A stretch of DNA of 64,000 bases, taken from Pseudoalteromonas sp. FUC4 (lineage in GTDB: Bacteria; Pseudomonadota; Gammaproteobacteria; Enterobacterales; Alteromonadaceae). Position 1 is the stretch's first letter. Each line of letters starts with the position of its first letter. Both the position numbers and the translations under genes were made by a program. The notes beneath the pieces are model-generated. The model searched no databases, was not told where the DNA came from, and saw only the letters and a program-made list of their open reading frames with translations. Of this stretch, positions 55,764-64,000 are shown piece by piece. Where the stretch lies: assembly GCF_008370255.1 (NCBI RefSeq), contig NZ_SEUI01000003.1, positions 97,025 through 161,024 of the forward strand, in the 5' to 3' direction.

Positions 55764-56717
55764 ATGACTAAACAAAGTGGTAAGGCTGGAAATGAGACGG
55801 ATGTCTCGTACAACCAAGATGATGAGTTGGACATACGTGAGCTAATAGCGAGCATATGGGCTGGGAAGCTACTTATATTTATAGTGACCAGTTGTTTTGC
55901 TGTAGCTTCTGTAATTTATGCACTTAATCTACCTAATATATATAAGGCTGAAGCAGTACTGGTCGCATCAGAATCAAAAGAGTCAAATGGCTTGGCTGGT
56001 TTAGCTAGTCAATTTGGTGGTTTAGCTGGGTTAGCTGGGGTTGATATTGGTGGTGGCAGTGATGATAAAACTCAATTAGCACTTGAGATACTTAAATCAC
56101 GTAAATTCACTAGTAACTTTATAGAAAAACACGAAATATTACCTGATTTAATGGCAGCTGAAAGTTGGGATATATCGAATAATTCAATATCATATAACGA
56201 AGATTTATATCTACCTTCTGAAGATAAGTGGATTCGAGAAGTAAAGGCTCCAAAGCGTGCTAAACCATCAATGCAAGAAGCCTATAAAGTATTTTCTAAA
56301 ATAGTTATAGCCACTTCGGAAGCAGAAAGCTCCACTATTACATTTTCTGTTGAGCATATTTCACCTGTAATAGCCCAGCAATGGGTTAAATGGCTAATAG
56401 AAGATATAAATATTGAAGTGAAGCAACGTGATGTAACTGAGGCCATTAAAAGTACTCAATTTTTAACTGAACAACTAGAAAAAACAAAAGTATCAGATAT
56501 TAGAAGTATCCTTTATAACTTAGTTGAGGAGCAAACTAAAACTATCATGTTTGCTAATGTGCGTGATGAATATGTATTTAAGACTATTGATCCTGCAATA
56601 ATCCCAGAAGAAAAATTTAAACCAAGAAGAGCAATTATTTGTATTGCAGGTACATTTTTAGGAATTATTTTAAGTTTTTTCTTTTTAGTTTTACGTTTCT
56701 TTTTAAAGCGAAATTAA
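55764..56717 (+). CDS. wzz: Wzz-type polysaccharide chain-length determinant
   Basis: The start is taken at ATG 55764 (MTKQSGKAGNE); an upstream frame from 55680 overlaps the exporter and looks unrelated. The 317-residue inner-membrane protein has two helices (about 32-53 and 288-310) around a periplasmic part. The conserved IYKAEAVLVAS is followed by a flexible GLAGLASQFGGLAGLAG segment, typical of Wzz proteins. The C-terminal region has DPAIIPEEKFKPRRA before the second helix. It has no tyrosine-kinase domain. It sets polymer length together with Wzy. Confidence 0.87.
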   Translation: MTKQSGKAGNETDVSYNQDDELDIRELIASIWAGKLLIFIVTSCFAVASVIYALNLPNIYKAEAVLVASESKESNGLAGLASQFGGLAGLAGVDIGGGSDDKTQLALEILKSRKFTSNFIEKHEILPDLMAAESWDISNNSISYNEDLYLPSEDKWIREVKAPKRAKPSMQEAYKVFSKIVIATSEAESSTITFSVEHISPVIAQQWVKWLIEDINIEVKQRDVTEAIKSTQFLTEQLEKTKVSDIRSILYNLVEEQTKTIMFANVRDEYVFKTIDPAIIPEEKFKPRRAIICIAGTFLGIILSFFFLVLRFFLKRN

Positions 56718-56801
56718 AGAGTTAATCAAAGCTTAAAACTATATTTTATGAGTGTTTAGATAAAGCGCTTACAACATTATGTATTATTGTGGGTAAAAGT
56801 T

Positions 56802-57653
56802 ATGAACACTAAAGAGCCATTAGTAAGTGTAGTAATTCCAACGTTGAATAGAAGTAAAATGCTTACACGAGCTATAGAGTCTGTTTGCCAGCAAACTTAT
56901 AAAAATATAGAAATTATAGTTATAGATGATTACTCAGATACCCCTGTTCAACTAGATGACTACAATGCTAGTTGCTCACTGACTATTTCGAGAAATAAAG
57001 AAAGACTCGGTGGTGCGGCTTCCCGTAACCGGGGGGCAGAATTAGCCAATGGAACTTACATCTCTTTTTTAGATGATGATGATTACTACTTGGAAGATAA
57101 AATTGATTTTTTAATGCATAAGCTATTAGAGCAGCCTGAACTGATAGCTGCTTTTGGTCATGTAAAAGGGAGTGGGCTAAAGCCTAATCTGTTACAAGAC
57201 AATACATTTATTACGAGTTTTGATGCAATTGGTGGACTACATACTAATGGTTCATTAATAAAAAAAGAAGAATTTGATAAAGTAAAGTTTTTAGAATCAC
57301 TAGCAAAATATCAAGATACTCAGTTGCATATGGAAATGATTAAGTCTCAAAAAGTGAAATATTTTAATCATCCAGTCGCTTTTTGGAATAAAGATCATGG
57401 TGAAGGCCAAATAACAGATCTAAAAACTACAAAGCAACACATTAAGGGCTTAAAGGCTTTTACCACTCTTGAGATATATATGAAAAGCATATACACGCTT
57501 TCACTCTCAGAATATTTATATTTACTTAAAAATAAGATTTACCTTTTAAGTAAATGCGATAAAAAAATGTTAGCTGAAAATGATATTTCATATTCATGGT
57601 ATGAAAGTATCTTGTTATTTTTGGCAGGTATCTATGCTAAATTCAAACGTTAA
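56802..57653 (+). CDS. Family 2 glycosyltransferase
   Basis: The start is ATG 56802 (MNTKEPLVSVVIPTLNRSKML). The 283-residue GT-A enzyme has the nucleotide-sugar binding start SVVIPTLNR, ESVCQQTYKNIEIIVIDDYS, GGAASRNRGAELANG and the metal motif FLDDDDYY. Donor and acceptor are unknown. It is cytoplasmic and acts on the lipid-linked repeat unit. The C-terminus, with aromatic/Leu-rich helices, may contact the membrane. It overlaps the following polymerase gene by 20 bases. Confidence 0.9.
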   Translation: MNTKEPLVSVVIPTLNRSKMLTRAIESVCQQTYKNIEIIVIDDYSDTPVQLDDYNASCSLTISRNKERLGGAASRNRGAELANGTYISFLDDDDYYLEDKIDFLMHKLLEQPELIAAFGHVKGSGLKPNLLQDNTFITSFDAIGGLHTNGSLIKKEEFDKVKFLESLAKYQDTQLHMEMIKSQKVKYFNHPVAFWNKDHGEGQITDLKTTKQHIKGLKAFTTLEIYMKSIYTLSLSEYLYLLKNKIYLLSKCDKKMLAENDISYSWYESILLFLAGIYAKFKR

Positions 57654-58896
57654 AAGCTTTTTTCTGTATGTGTTATTTCTACTAGGAAGCTTTTATTACC
57701 CAGTTTTCTCTTTTATCGTAGTTTCTTGTACGATCCCTTTTTTAATAAATAAGAAAAACTATTTATTAGTTTCATTTATATTTTCATTATTTTTTATTTT
57801 TTATGGAATGGCAATGGACCCCGTTTCGTATATTGGCGATTACTCCAGGTACTACTTATCTTTTTATAAACCAGATATTTATATTTTGGCAACAGGTAAG
57901 TTATATCGCTACAGCGTATTTAGCGTATTGAAATACTTTGAAATGGGGCCGCAGTTTTATACAGGCTTATCTCTTTTTTTAAATTATTTTATTATGTTAG
58001 TTGTAAGTCTAAAGTTTGCTATTTTATTTTCATTTAATACAAACAAAAAATTACTACTGTTCTTTCTTCTTACCATAGTAACTTTACCAAGTACTGCTAT
58101 TGGTAATTTTGAGTCTATGCTGTCTTTTTCTTTCAGTTATATAGCTTTATACTTATTATGCACACAAAGAAGAAAGTCTTCATTGGTGTTTGTAATTTTA
58201 GCTCCCCTGATACATCCCGCAGCCATACTTTTTTCTATTATGTTTATTCCTGTGTTTTTATTTAAAAAACGTTTTTATAAATATAAAGTATTGCTCTCTG
58301 TATTGTTGGTTTTTGGTATTATCGGCTTTTTATTACTTCCTTTGGCTAGTATTTTACCCTTTTTAGATCATATTCAAAGAAAGCTAATTACATTTTTAAC
58401 AGGCCCTTGGAGTGAGTACATAGAGCGAAGGGATTTCGAATTTATTTTAATCGCACTTATTAAGCTAGTCGTTTTTATTTTTTCAATGTATAGAGTAAGA
58501 CAAGTTTTTATACGTAAATTTAAACTTAAATACAATAATAAAGAACTTACAGACAAAAAAGAATATGCAATAAAAATGTTATATAACGTAAGTTTGTATA
58601 TGTTTCCTGTATTATTTTTGGCTATTTTTTCAAGAACGTTAGCAGAACGCTACATCTATTTTGGTATGTTCTTCTTTTTACCAATAGTAATACTTGCAGC
58701 TGAGCATATGAGAATTTTCGTTAATCGATTTTTTGTTTACTCAATGGTATTCACAATATTTTTGTTGCCACAAAATGTAATTGTATTTGGCGTGCTCGTT
58801 ACTAAGTCAACCACGCAAGAATCTTTGTCCAATAATATGTACGAGTTATTGTATGAAGAATATAAAAAAGCTCCACCACCTGTTGGTAGGCTTTAA
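57634..58896 (+). CDS. wzy: EpsG/Wzy-type polysaccharide polymerase
   Basis: The start is ATG 57634 with AGGT just before it. The 420-residue, Phe/Leu-rich protein has about ten membrane segments. DPVSYIGDYSRYYLSFY is the acidic/aromatic loop typical of the EpsG family, and later come HPAAILFSI and FSRTLAERYIYFGMF. Low GC and high AT fit a serotype-specific gene. It is the only candidate polymerase in the window; specific linkage is unknown. No flippase (Wzx) gene is visible before the window ends. Confidence 0.78.
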   Translation: MLNSNVKSFFLYVLFLLGSFYYPVFSFIVVSCTIPFLINKKNYLLVSFIFSLFFIFYGMAMDPVSYIGDYSRYYLSFYKPDIYILATGKLYRYSVFSVLKYFEMGPQFYTGLSLFLNYFIMLVVSLKFAILFSFNTNKKLLLFFLLTIVTLPSTAIGNFESMLSFSFSYIALYLLCTQRRKSSLVFVILAPLIHPAAILFSIMFIPVFLFKKRFYKYKVLLSVLLVFGIIGFLLLPLASILPFLDHIQRKLITFLTGPWSEYIERRDFEFILIALIKLVVFIFSMYRVRQVFIRKFKLKYNNKELTDKKEYAIKMLYNVSLYMFPVLFLAIFSRTLAERYIYFGMFFFLPIVILAAEHMRIFVNRFFVYSMVFTIFLLPQNVIVFGVLVTKSTTQESLSNNMYELLYEEYKKAPPPVGRL

Positions 58897-58907
58897 AAGG
58901 ATCTGAA

Positions 58908-60119
58908 ATGATAGTTATTTATGTTGATAACTTCGATAGGGCTACATTTTTCTATCGATTAGCAAAAGGAATAAAAGAGAAGCAGTTTCTTTTTTATACA
59001 ACAAAGTACTCTGTTTACCGCTTTTTAAAAAAAGACTTTAAAGTAATTTTATTTAATGCAAGCAAAAATCATGCAAGTAATTACAATGATATTCCTCCAG
59101 AAACTGATTTTTTGAATTTGACTTATGTTTACCGTGGTAGTCAATCAGTAGAGAAAGCAAAGAAAGTTTATACGATGGTAAGAGACAACCTTGCTTCGAC
59201 TCAATTAAACTATCAAAAGGTCGAAGTTGCTATTGTATTTAATGGTAATTCAGCCTCACAAAAAGCATTTATAGATCATTTTACTGATAAAAGTGTAAAA
59301 ACTCTGTTTTGTGAAATAAGTAATTTACCAGGAAAAGTCATTTTTGACCGGTTAGGTGTAAATGCAAAATCAAGCTTATTTTTTAATGCGAAAAAGCTAG
59401 ATACATTTGATCCTGTAGATATAGAAGAGCATAAGCGTTGGATTAAAGTATACGAAAATTATAAAAATAATCCTATCCCGCAAGGCAAGTTAGAATCCAA
59501 GTTTATTAAAGCTTATGTATTAGATTATTTTAGTAGCCTGCTAGGTAAAGGAACTAGAGAAGAAGATAAGGTATCGCTAATCAAAAAAATCATCTCTGTT
59601 TTACAGCTATTTAAATCTAAATCTAGTTCAGAGCTTATTTTCGATGATGCAGATTTGAGCTGTGATTATATTTTTTTCCCTACGCAAGTAAGATACGACT
59701 CACAGTTAATTTTAAATAGTGATATAAGCAACCAGCAAGCTATCGAAAAAGCAGTTAAGTTAGCTAAAGAGCGAAATTACAAACTATATGTTAAAATACA
59801 TCCTGCGGAAACTGATCCCGAAATTTTAAAAGATTATATACTTCTTAAAGATAAATATAATTTTTTAATCGTCAATAGTAATACTACTGAGTTAATAAAA
59901 AAGGCCAAAGTAGTAGTGACTATAAATTCAACGGTTGGGCTTGAGGCTCTTATATACAATAAAGAGCTTAAAGTTTACGGCCGAGCAATTTATAGTGACT
60001 TCGATTTTTCAAGGGTACTTAGCTATATACATAATTATCTCGTAGATTTTGATTACTTTTCAGATGAGTTAATTAGCGAAAAAGAATTCGATAAACTGTT
60101 GGCGTTAACTAGTAAGTAA
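58908..60119 (+). CDS. KpsS/KpsC-like capsule synthesis domain protein
   Basis: The 403-residue protein begins MIVIYVDNFDRATFFYRLA. Its C-terminal half (about 255-375) shows IFFPTQVRYDSQLILNS, KLYVKIHPAETDPE and VVVTINSTVGLEALIYNKELKVYGRAIY. This is the pattern of the Capsule_synth (KpsC/KpsS/LipB) family, whose members are Kdo transferases or similar. The N-terminal half is less recognisable. In ABC-type capsule systems these proteins build the Kdo linker. Here it sits in a Wzy-type locus, so it may be an ordinary glycosyltransferase of the repeat unit. Confidence 0.62.
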   Translation: MIVIYVDNFDRATFFYRLAKGIKEKQFLFYTTKYSVYRFLKKDFKVILFNASKNHASNYNDIPPETDFLNLTYVYRGSQSVEKAKKVYTMVRDNLASTQLNYQKVEVAIVFNGNSASQKAFIDHFTDKSVKTLFCEISNLPGKVIFDRLGVNAKSSLFFNAKKLDTFDPVDIEEHKRWIKVYENYKNNPIPQGKLESKFIKAYVLDYFSSLLGKGTREEDKVSLIKKIISVLQLFKSKSSSELIFDDADLSCDYIFFPTQVRYDSQLILNSDISNQQAIEKAVKLAKERNYKLYVKIHPAETDPEILKDYILLKDKYNFLIVNSNTTELIKKAKVVVTINSTVGLEALIYNKELKVYGRAIYSDFDFSRVLSYIHNYLVDFDYFSDELISEKEFDKLLALTSK

Positions 60120-60177
60120 AAGTTCACAGTGCGCTCTTTATTGTATTCTGCCAACTGTGTATTAATAGGAAAAATGA

Positions 60178-60993
60178 ATGACTGACTTTTCGGTTTTAAT
60201 GTCAATTTATGACAAAGAAAACCCTACATATTTAAATGCATGTCTTGAAAGTTTAAATAGTCAAACTGCCAGATCATCAGAGGTTATACTTGTACTCGAC
60301 GGGCCTATTAAGCAAAGCTTGATGGATGTAATAAATAAATGGAAACTAAAACTTAATATAGTATTAGTTCCTTTACAAGTAAACGTGGGACTTGGGAGTG
60401 CTTTAAACGAAGGGTTAAAGGCGTGCTCTCACGAGCTCGTTGCAAGAATGGATACTGATGACTTATGTTTGCCAGAACGTTTTGAAAAACAATTAGCTGT
60501 ATTTAAAGCAAAGCCATTACTTGCTTTTTGCGGATCGTTTATTGATGAAATAGAATGTGAAAGCACAAATTATATAGCGACTCGCTATGTAAAAGAGTTT
60601 AATGATGACATTATTAAAAGCGGAATCTCACGAAATCCTTTTAACCACATGAGCGTTATGTTTAAAAAAAGCGCTGTTATGTCTGTCGGTAGTTATAAAC
60701 ATATGATATCGATGGAAGATTGGTATTTATGGTTACGTCTACTTAGTAGCGGATACCAGGGATACAATATTCAACAAACACTGGTGAGGGCACGTGCAGG
60801 CAAAGAAATGGTTGCGCGTCGTACTGGCTTTAAGTATGTGACTTACGAGGCTAAGCTTGCTAAGCAAAAAGCTAAATTATTTCCTCAGTACGCTTTAAAG
60901 TCGTATTTTTATTTTATACTACGCTCATTACCAAGGTTGCTACCGCAAAAACTACTTTACTTGGTTTATCTTTTTTCTCGAAAAATAAAGTAG
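60178..60993 (+). CDS. Family 2 glycosyltransferase
   Basis: The 271-residue GT-A enzyme has FSVLMSIYDKENPTYLNACLESL, the start of the AmsE/WcaA-like GT2 group. NVGLGSALNEGLKACSHELVARMDTDD (metal motif DTDD) and NPFNHMSVMFKKSAVMSVGSY follow. It is cytoplasmic with a basic, hydrophobic C-terminal tail near the membrane. The acceptor is unknown. It starts 58 bases after the previous gene. Confidence 0.9.
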   Translation: MTDFSVLMSIYDKENPTYLNACLESLNSQTARSSEVILVLDGPIKQSLMDVINKWKLKLNIVLVPLQVNVGLGSALNEGLKACSHELVARMDTDDLCLPERFEKQLAVFKAKPLLAFCGSFIDEIECESTNYIATRYVKEFNDDIIKSGISRNPFNHMSVMFKKSAVMSVGSYKHMISMEDWYLWLRLLSSGYQGYNIQQTLVRARAGKEMVARRTGFKYVTYEAKLAKQKAKLFPQYALKSYFYFILRSLPRLLPQKLLYLVYLFSRKIK

Positions 60994-61024
60994 TGATTAA
61001 TGTTATTAAAAATAGAGAATTAAT

Positions 61025-61936
61025 ATGAAAGTAGCAATTACAGGTGCAACTGGTTTTATAGGGAAAGAGCTACTTATAGATTGCCCTAATGACATTGAGC
61101 TATTAGCACTAACAAGAAAAAGCATAACAGCAAAAAAATACATTAAATATGATGACTTGTTTGATGTTAAGGCTGAGCACTTAGTCGGGTGTGAATCATT
61201 CGTTCATTTAGCTGGTGTAGCCCACACTGCCGTTGCAGATCCTGAAACGTATACTCAATATAATACTGAGTTAGTGTCGTATTTAGCTAATGAAGCCGTT
61301 AAAGCAAATATAAAGCGTTTTATATTTATTAGTACTATAGGCGTAAATGGCTTAAATTCTGGCGAAGAGCCTTTTAAACCTTCAGACTTAGCAAATCCAC
61401 ATAATGATTATGCTTTATCAAAGTACAATGCTGAACAAGAGTTACGGAGTATTGCTAAAAAGACAGGCTTAGAAGTTGTAATAATTAGACCAGTTTTAGT
61501 ATACGGAAAGGAAGCTCCGGGTAGCTTCAGCTTGTTATTAAAAATGATCAGTAAATTTGGTGTGTTACCTTTTGGCTTTGTGAAAAATAAGCGAAGCTTT
61601 ATTGCAGTGCAAAACTTAGTTGATTTTATTATTTTGTGTTTAAAGCACGAAAAGGCTGCGGGACAAATATTTTTAGCATCAGATGGTCAAGTTACATCGA
61701 CTAAAGCGTTTACGAATTCAATTGCAAAAGGTATTAATAAAACGCTTTGGCATCTTCCTGTCCCTGTATCTTTAATGAAATTAACTATTAATTTGTTGGG
61801 AAAACCAACTTTAAGTAAACAATTATTTGACGATTTAGAAGTAGATTCTAGCAATATGTTTCAATTACTAAATTGGACACCGCCCAATACAATGAATGCA
61901 TCTATGCGTCAACTAACTAGAGAAACACATGATTAG
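61025..61936 (+). CDS. NAD-dependent epimerase/4-reductase (WbpV/WreQ-like)
   Basis: The 303-residue short-chain dehydrogenase has the Rossmann start VAITGATGFIGKELL, the Ser in FISTIGVNG and the YALSK motif (YxxxK). RPVLVYGKEAPGSF and KNKRSFIAVQNLVDFI are typical of the WbpV/WreQ/UDP-sugar 4-reductase group. It is found next to a phosphoglycosyl transferase and a WbpM-type dehydratase. A role in making UDP-QuiNAc (or UDP-FucNAc) is inferred. It overlaps the next gene by eight bases. Confidence 0.78.
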   Translation: MKVAITGATGFIGKELLIDCPNDIELLALTRKSITAKKYIKYDDLFDVKAEHLVGCESFVHLAGVAHTAVADPETYTQYNTELVSYLANEAVKANIKRFIFISTIGVNGLNSGEEPFKPSDLANPHNDYALSKYNAEQELRSIAKKTGLEVVIIRPVLVYGKEAPGSFSLLLKMISKFGVLPFGFVKNKRSFIAVQNLVDFIILCLKHEKAAGQIFLASDGQVTSTKAFTNSIAKGINKTLWHLPVPVSLMKLTINLLGKPTLSKQLFDDLEVDSSNMFQLLNWTPPNTMNASMRQLTRETHD

Positions 61937-62477
61937 AACACTCGATTTTATTTTTGCATTATTCGGTTTAACATTAGCAATGCCATTTTTAATAATTTTA
62001 TACGTAATAGGTTTATTTGATACCGGCTCTCCAATCTTTGTGCAAGAACGAGTAGGGAGATACAAAAAACCTTTTACTTTAATTAAGTTTAGGACAATGT
62101 CGGTTGATACCGCATCGGTAGCAAGTCACTTAGCAAGTACATCATCTATAACTCCTTTTGGTGGTTTTTTGCGTAAAACTAAATTAGACGAGCTACCGCA
62201 GCTTTGGAATGTACTTAAAGGTGAAATGAGTTTAGTTGGTCCTCGTCCAGGATTATTTAATCAAGAAGAGCTTACCCAAGCACGTGAGGCTAAAAATATA
62301 TACAATGTTCGCCCGGGTATTACAGGTTTAGCCCAAGTTAATGAGATTGATATGTCTACACCTGAGTTACTGGCTCAGACAGATGAAAAAATGATAGCTA
62401 CACTTAGCTTAAAGCACTACTTCACTTACATATTACAAACAGTCACAGGGAGTGGAAGTGGGGATAGAGTTAAATAG
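61929..62477 (+). CDS. Small phosphoglycosyl transferase (initiating sugar transferase)
   Basis: The 182-residue monotopic PglC/WcaJ-core protein has an N-terminal re-entrant helix with [43 protein letters not shown], the catalytic [23 protein letters not shown] and [10 protein letters not shown] follow. It transfers a sugar-1-phosphate to undecaprenyl phosphate to start the repeat unit. It lacks the extra N-terminal helices of WbaP/WbpL-type enzymes. It overlaps the epimerase gene. Confidence 0.92.
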   Translation: MIRTLDFIFALFGLTLAMPFLIILYVIGLFDTGSPIFVQERVGRYKKPFTLIKFRTMSVDTASVASHLASTSSITPFGGFLRKTKLDELPQLWNVLKGEMSLVGPRPGLFNQEELTQAREAKNIYNVRPGITGLAQVNEIDMSTPELLAQTDEKMIATLSLKHYFTYILQTVTGSGSGDRVK

Positions 62478-62520
62478 CTATACTCTCATACATAAATTTA
62501 CAAAAAATAACCAAATACAT

Positions 62521-62552
62521 AAAGACTATATAAATATTTGCATATAGTCTTT
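62521..62552. terminator. Hairpin between the sugar transferase and dehydratase genes
   Basis: AAAGACTATA / TATAGTCTTT form a 10-bp inverted repeat with a 12-base loop and a weak T tail. It may reduce read-through into the dehydratase gene, which then needs its own promoter in 62553-62640. Confidence 0.5.
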
Positions 62553-62640
62553 AACTATTAAGTGCATTAGTTGTTCATCTTGTAGTAAAATTGTAACCTA
62601 TAGAATAGTAGCCTTGCTGCTAACTTCAGGGAATTGTACC

Positions 62641-64000
62641 GTGTTTTTAAAGTTTTTAGTTAATTTACCTCGCCCTCAAAAAAGAGTCATCTCTCTTGTT
62701 ATAGATAGTATTTTCATTATGACCGCTTTTTGGCTCGCTTTTTTACTAAGACTAGATAGTGCTGCAGTGCTAAAAAATACACACACCTGGATACTGCTTA
62801 CTGCTGTATTGCCTCTAAGCTTATTAAGCTTTGTAAAACTTGGCCTTTATAGAGCTGTATTACGTTACATGAACACACAAGCTATGTGGGCTATTATTGG
62901 AGGGGTAGTACTTTCAACTGTTTATTTAACCGTTTTATCCTTCTTTCTTAGTGCCCCAGTACCCAGAACAGTTCCGTTTATTTATGCTAGTTTTTGTATT
63001 TTATTTGTTGGTGGTGCGAGGCTCACAGTACGGGCTATTGTTGGGCAAGTAACTATGCGCCGTAAAGAAGGTGTAATTATATATGGAGCAGGTTCTGCGG
63101 GGCGTCAGTTAGCAACAGCTTTAGCAAATGGTCCTGAATATTCTCCTGTCGCCTTTATAGATGACGATCCAAAAAAACACTTATCTTTTATACAAGGTGT
63201 TTGCGTACACGCACCGTCACAAATTGCTGAAGTTGCAAAGCAAAAGTGCGCAAGTAAAATTTTGTTAGCGCTTCCTAGTGCTTCACGAAGTCGCCGAAAA
63301 GAAGTTTTAAACGCGATAGAAAAATTCAAGTTACAAGTTATGACCATACCTGGAATGGCCGACATTGTATCGGGAACAACTAACCTTGATGAAGTAAAAG
63401 ATGTTGAGATTGATGATTTGTTAGGTCGTGATTCAGTTCAACCGCGACAAGATCTTATGTCGGCAAATATAGCTGACAAAGTCGTTATGGTTACTGGCGC
63501 AGGTGGTTCAATTGGCTCTGAGTTATGTAGGCAAATTATAAAAAATAGCCCTACCAAATTAGTACTATTCGAGCTTTCTGAGTTTGCCCTTTATGCAATT
63601 GAAAAAGAGTTAACAGAGCACTGCCTTACTAATGATTTAAATATTGAAGTGCTGCCAATTTTAGGTTCAATACAGAATAAAAAACTAGTTGAGTCAACGT
63701 TCTCTACTTTTAATGTTGAAACTGTTTATCATGCTGCTGCATATAAACATGTTCCATTAGTAGAGCATAATGTTGTAGAAGGTGTGCGTAATAATATTTA
63801 TGGCACTTATAATTTAGCGACCGCTGCGATTAATACAAATGTCGAAACATTTGTATTAATCTCTACAGATAAAGCTGTTCGCCCAACTAATATTATGGGC
63901 ACTACAAAGCGTATGGCAGAGCTTGTACTGCAGGGACTATCTGAAGTTCAAAACACCACTCGTTTCACTATGGTGAGATTTGGCAATGTTTTGGGGTCGT
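62641..64000 (+). CDS. WbpM/FlaA1-like UDP-GlcNAc 4,6-dehydratase (3' end missing)
   Basis: The start is GTG 62641 with AGGGA eight bases upstream, and the frame stays open to the window end (453 codons visible). The N-terminus has four membrane helices (about 15-120). A CoA-binding-like NAD domain (GVIIYGAGSAGRQLATAL) is followed by the catalytic Rossmann domain (VVMVTGAGGSIGSELCRQI, VYHAAAYKHVPLVE). STDKAVRPTNIMGTTKR has Met where most SDRs have Tyr, the Ser-Met-Lys triad of membrane WbpM enzymes. It makes UDP-4-keto-6-deoxy-GlcNAc. Confidence 0.93.
   Translation, partial: MFLKFLVNLPRPQKRVISLVIDSIFIMTAFWLAFLLRLDSAAVLKNTHTWILLTAVLPLSLLSFVKLGLYRAVLRYMNTQAMWAIIGGVVLSTVYLTVLSFFLSAPVPRTVPFIYASFCILFVGGARLTVRAIVGQVTMRRKEGVIIYGAGSAGRQLATALANGPEYSPVAFIDDDPKKHLSFIQGVCVHAPSQIAEVAKQKCASKILLALPSASRSRRKEVLNAIEKFKLQVMTIPGMADIVSGTTNLDEVKDVEIDDLLGRDSVQPRQDLMSANIADKVVMVTGAGGSIGSELCRQIIKNSPTKLVLFELSEFALYAIEKELTEHCLTNDLNIEVLPILGSIQNKKLVESTFSTFNVETVYHAAAYKHVPLVEHNVVEGVRNNIYGTYNLATAAINTNVETFVLISTDKAVRPTNIMGTTKRMAELVLQGLSEVQNTTRFTMVRFGNVLGS

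Overview
The window looks like a chromosomal segment of a marine gammaproteobacterium of the order Alteromonadales, most likely Pseudoalteromonas or a close relative. This is inferred from AT-rich DNA, a complete MSHA pilus locus running straight into mreBCD-maf-rng-yhdP-nitrilase-tldD, an iscRSUA-hscBA-fdx cluster preceded by trmJ, and the general protein character. No database search was possible. Almost all of the window reads as ordinary core genome. I see no transposase, integrase, phage gene or CRISPR array. The accessory parts are the arsenic genes at the left edge and the surface-polysaccharide locus at the right edge.

Layout. (1) 1-2035: arsenic resistance genes arsH (5' end cut off), an ACR3 efflux pump broken by a one-base frameshift, and arsC. 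(2) 2199-4780: a CsrD/MshH-like degenerate GGDEF-EAL protein, convergent with a PLP-dependent ACC deaminase/D-cysteine desulfhydrase family gene. (3) 4858-21271: MSHA type IV pilus operon mshI-(I2)-J-K-L-M-N-E-G-(B)-A-C-D-O-P-Q, with many 1-23 bp gene overlaps. It is followed at 21393-23441 by a secreted coiled-coil/PEGA/formylglycine-generating-enzyme-like protein. (4) 23575-34104: the cell-shape and housekeeping run mreB, mreC, mreD, maf, rng, yhdP, nitrilase, tldD, closed by a terminator. (5) 34159-41816: an MscS-family channel, an uncharacterised membrane protein, gor, a remnant of a DUF2461-type gene, prlC, an orphan response regulator and rsmJ. (6) 41974-48295: trmJ, then iscR-iscS-iscU-iscA, an internal hairpin, hscB-hscA-fdx. 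Three IscR-type operator boxes lie upstream of iscR, two of them in a duplicated promoter-operator unit. (7) 48549-52901: gabD-like aldehyde dehydrogenase, a 770 bp gene-poor stretch with an orphan terminator, tRNA-His, mscS and a DUF481 outer-membrane protein. (8) 53024-64000: a Wzx/Wzy-type polysaccharide locus: SLBB exporter, Wzz, two GT2 glycosyltransferases, an EpsG/Wzy-like polymerase, a KpsS/KpsC-like protein, an NAD-dependent 4-reductase/epimerase, a small phosphoglycosyl transferase and a WbpM-type 4,6-dehydratase cut by the window end.

How the parts fit. MshI/I2/J/K form the PilMNOP-like inner-membrane assembly. MshL is the outer-membrane secretin, and MshM and MshN support it. MshE, which carries an MshEN c-di-GMP-binding domain, and the platform protein MshG polymerise MshA with the minor pilins MshB/C/D/O, plus MshP and MshQ. 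In the last region the reductase, phosphoglycosyl transferase and WbpM-type dehydratase together suggest that the repeat unit starts on a UDP-QuiNAc-type sugar; this is inference.

No clearly new multi-gene system was found. The points most worth a second look are the duplicated IscR promoter-operator, the orphan terminator or possible sRNA near 50.2 kb, the FGE/PEGA protein at the end of the MSHA locus, the three-module N-terminus of MshQ, the KpsS-like protein inside a Wzy-type locus, the MshO prepilin with Ala at -1, the acr3 frameshift and the DUF2461 remnant.
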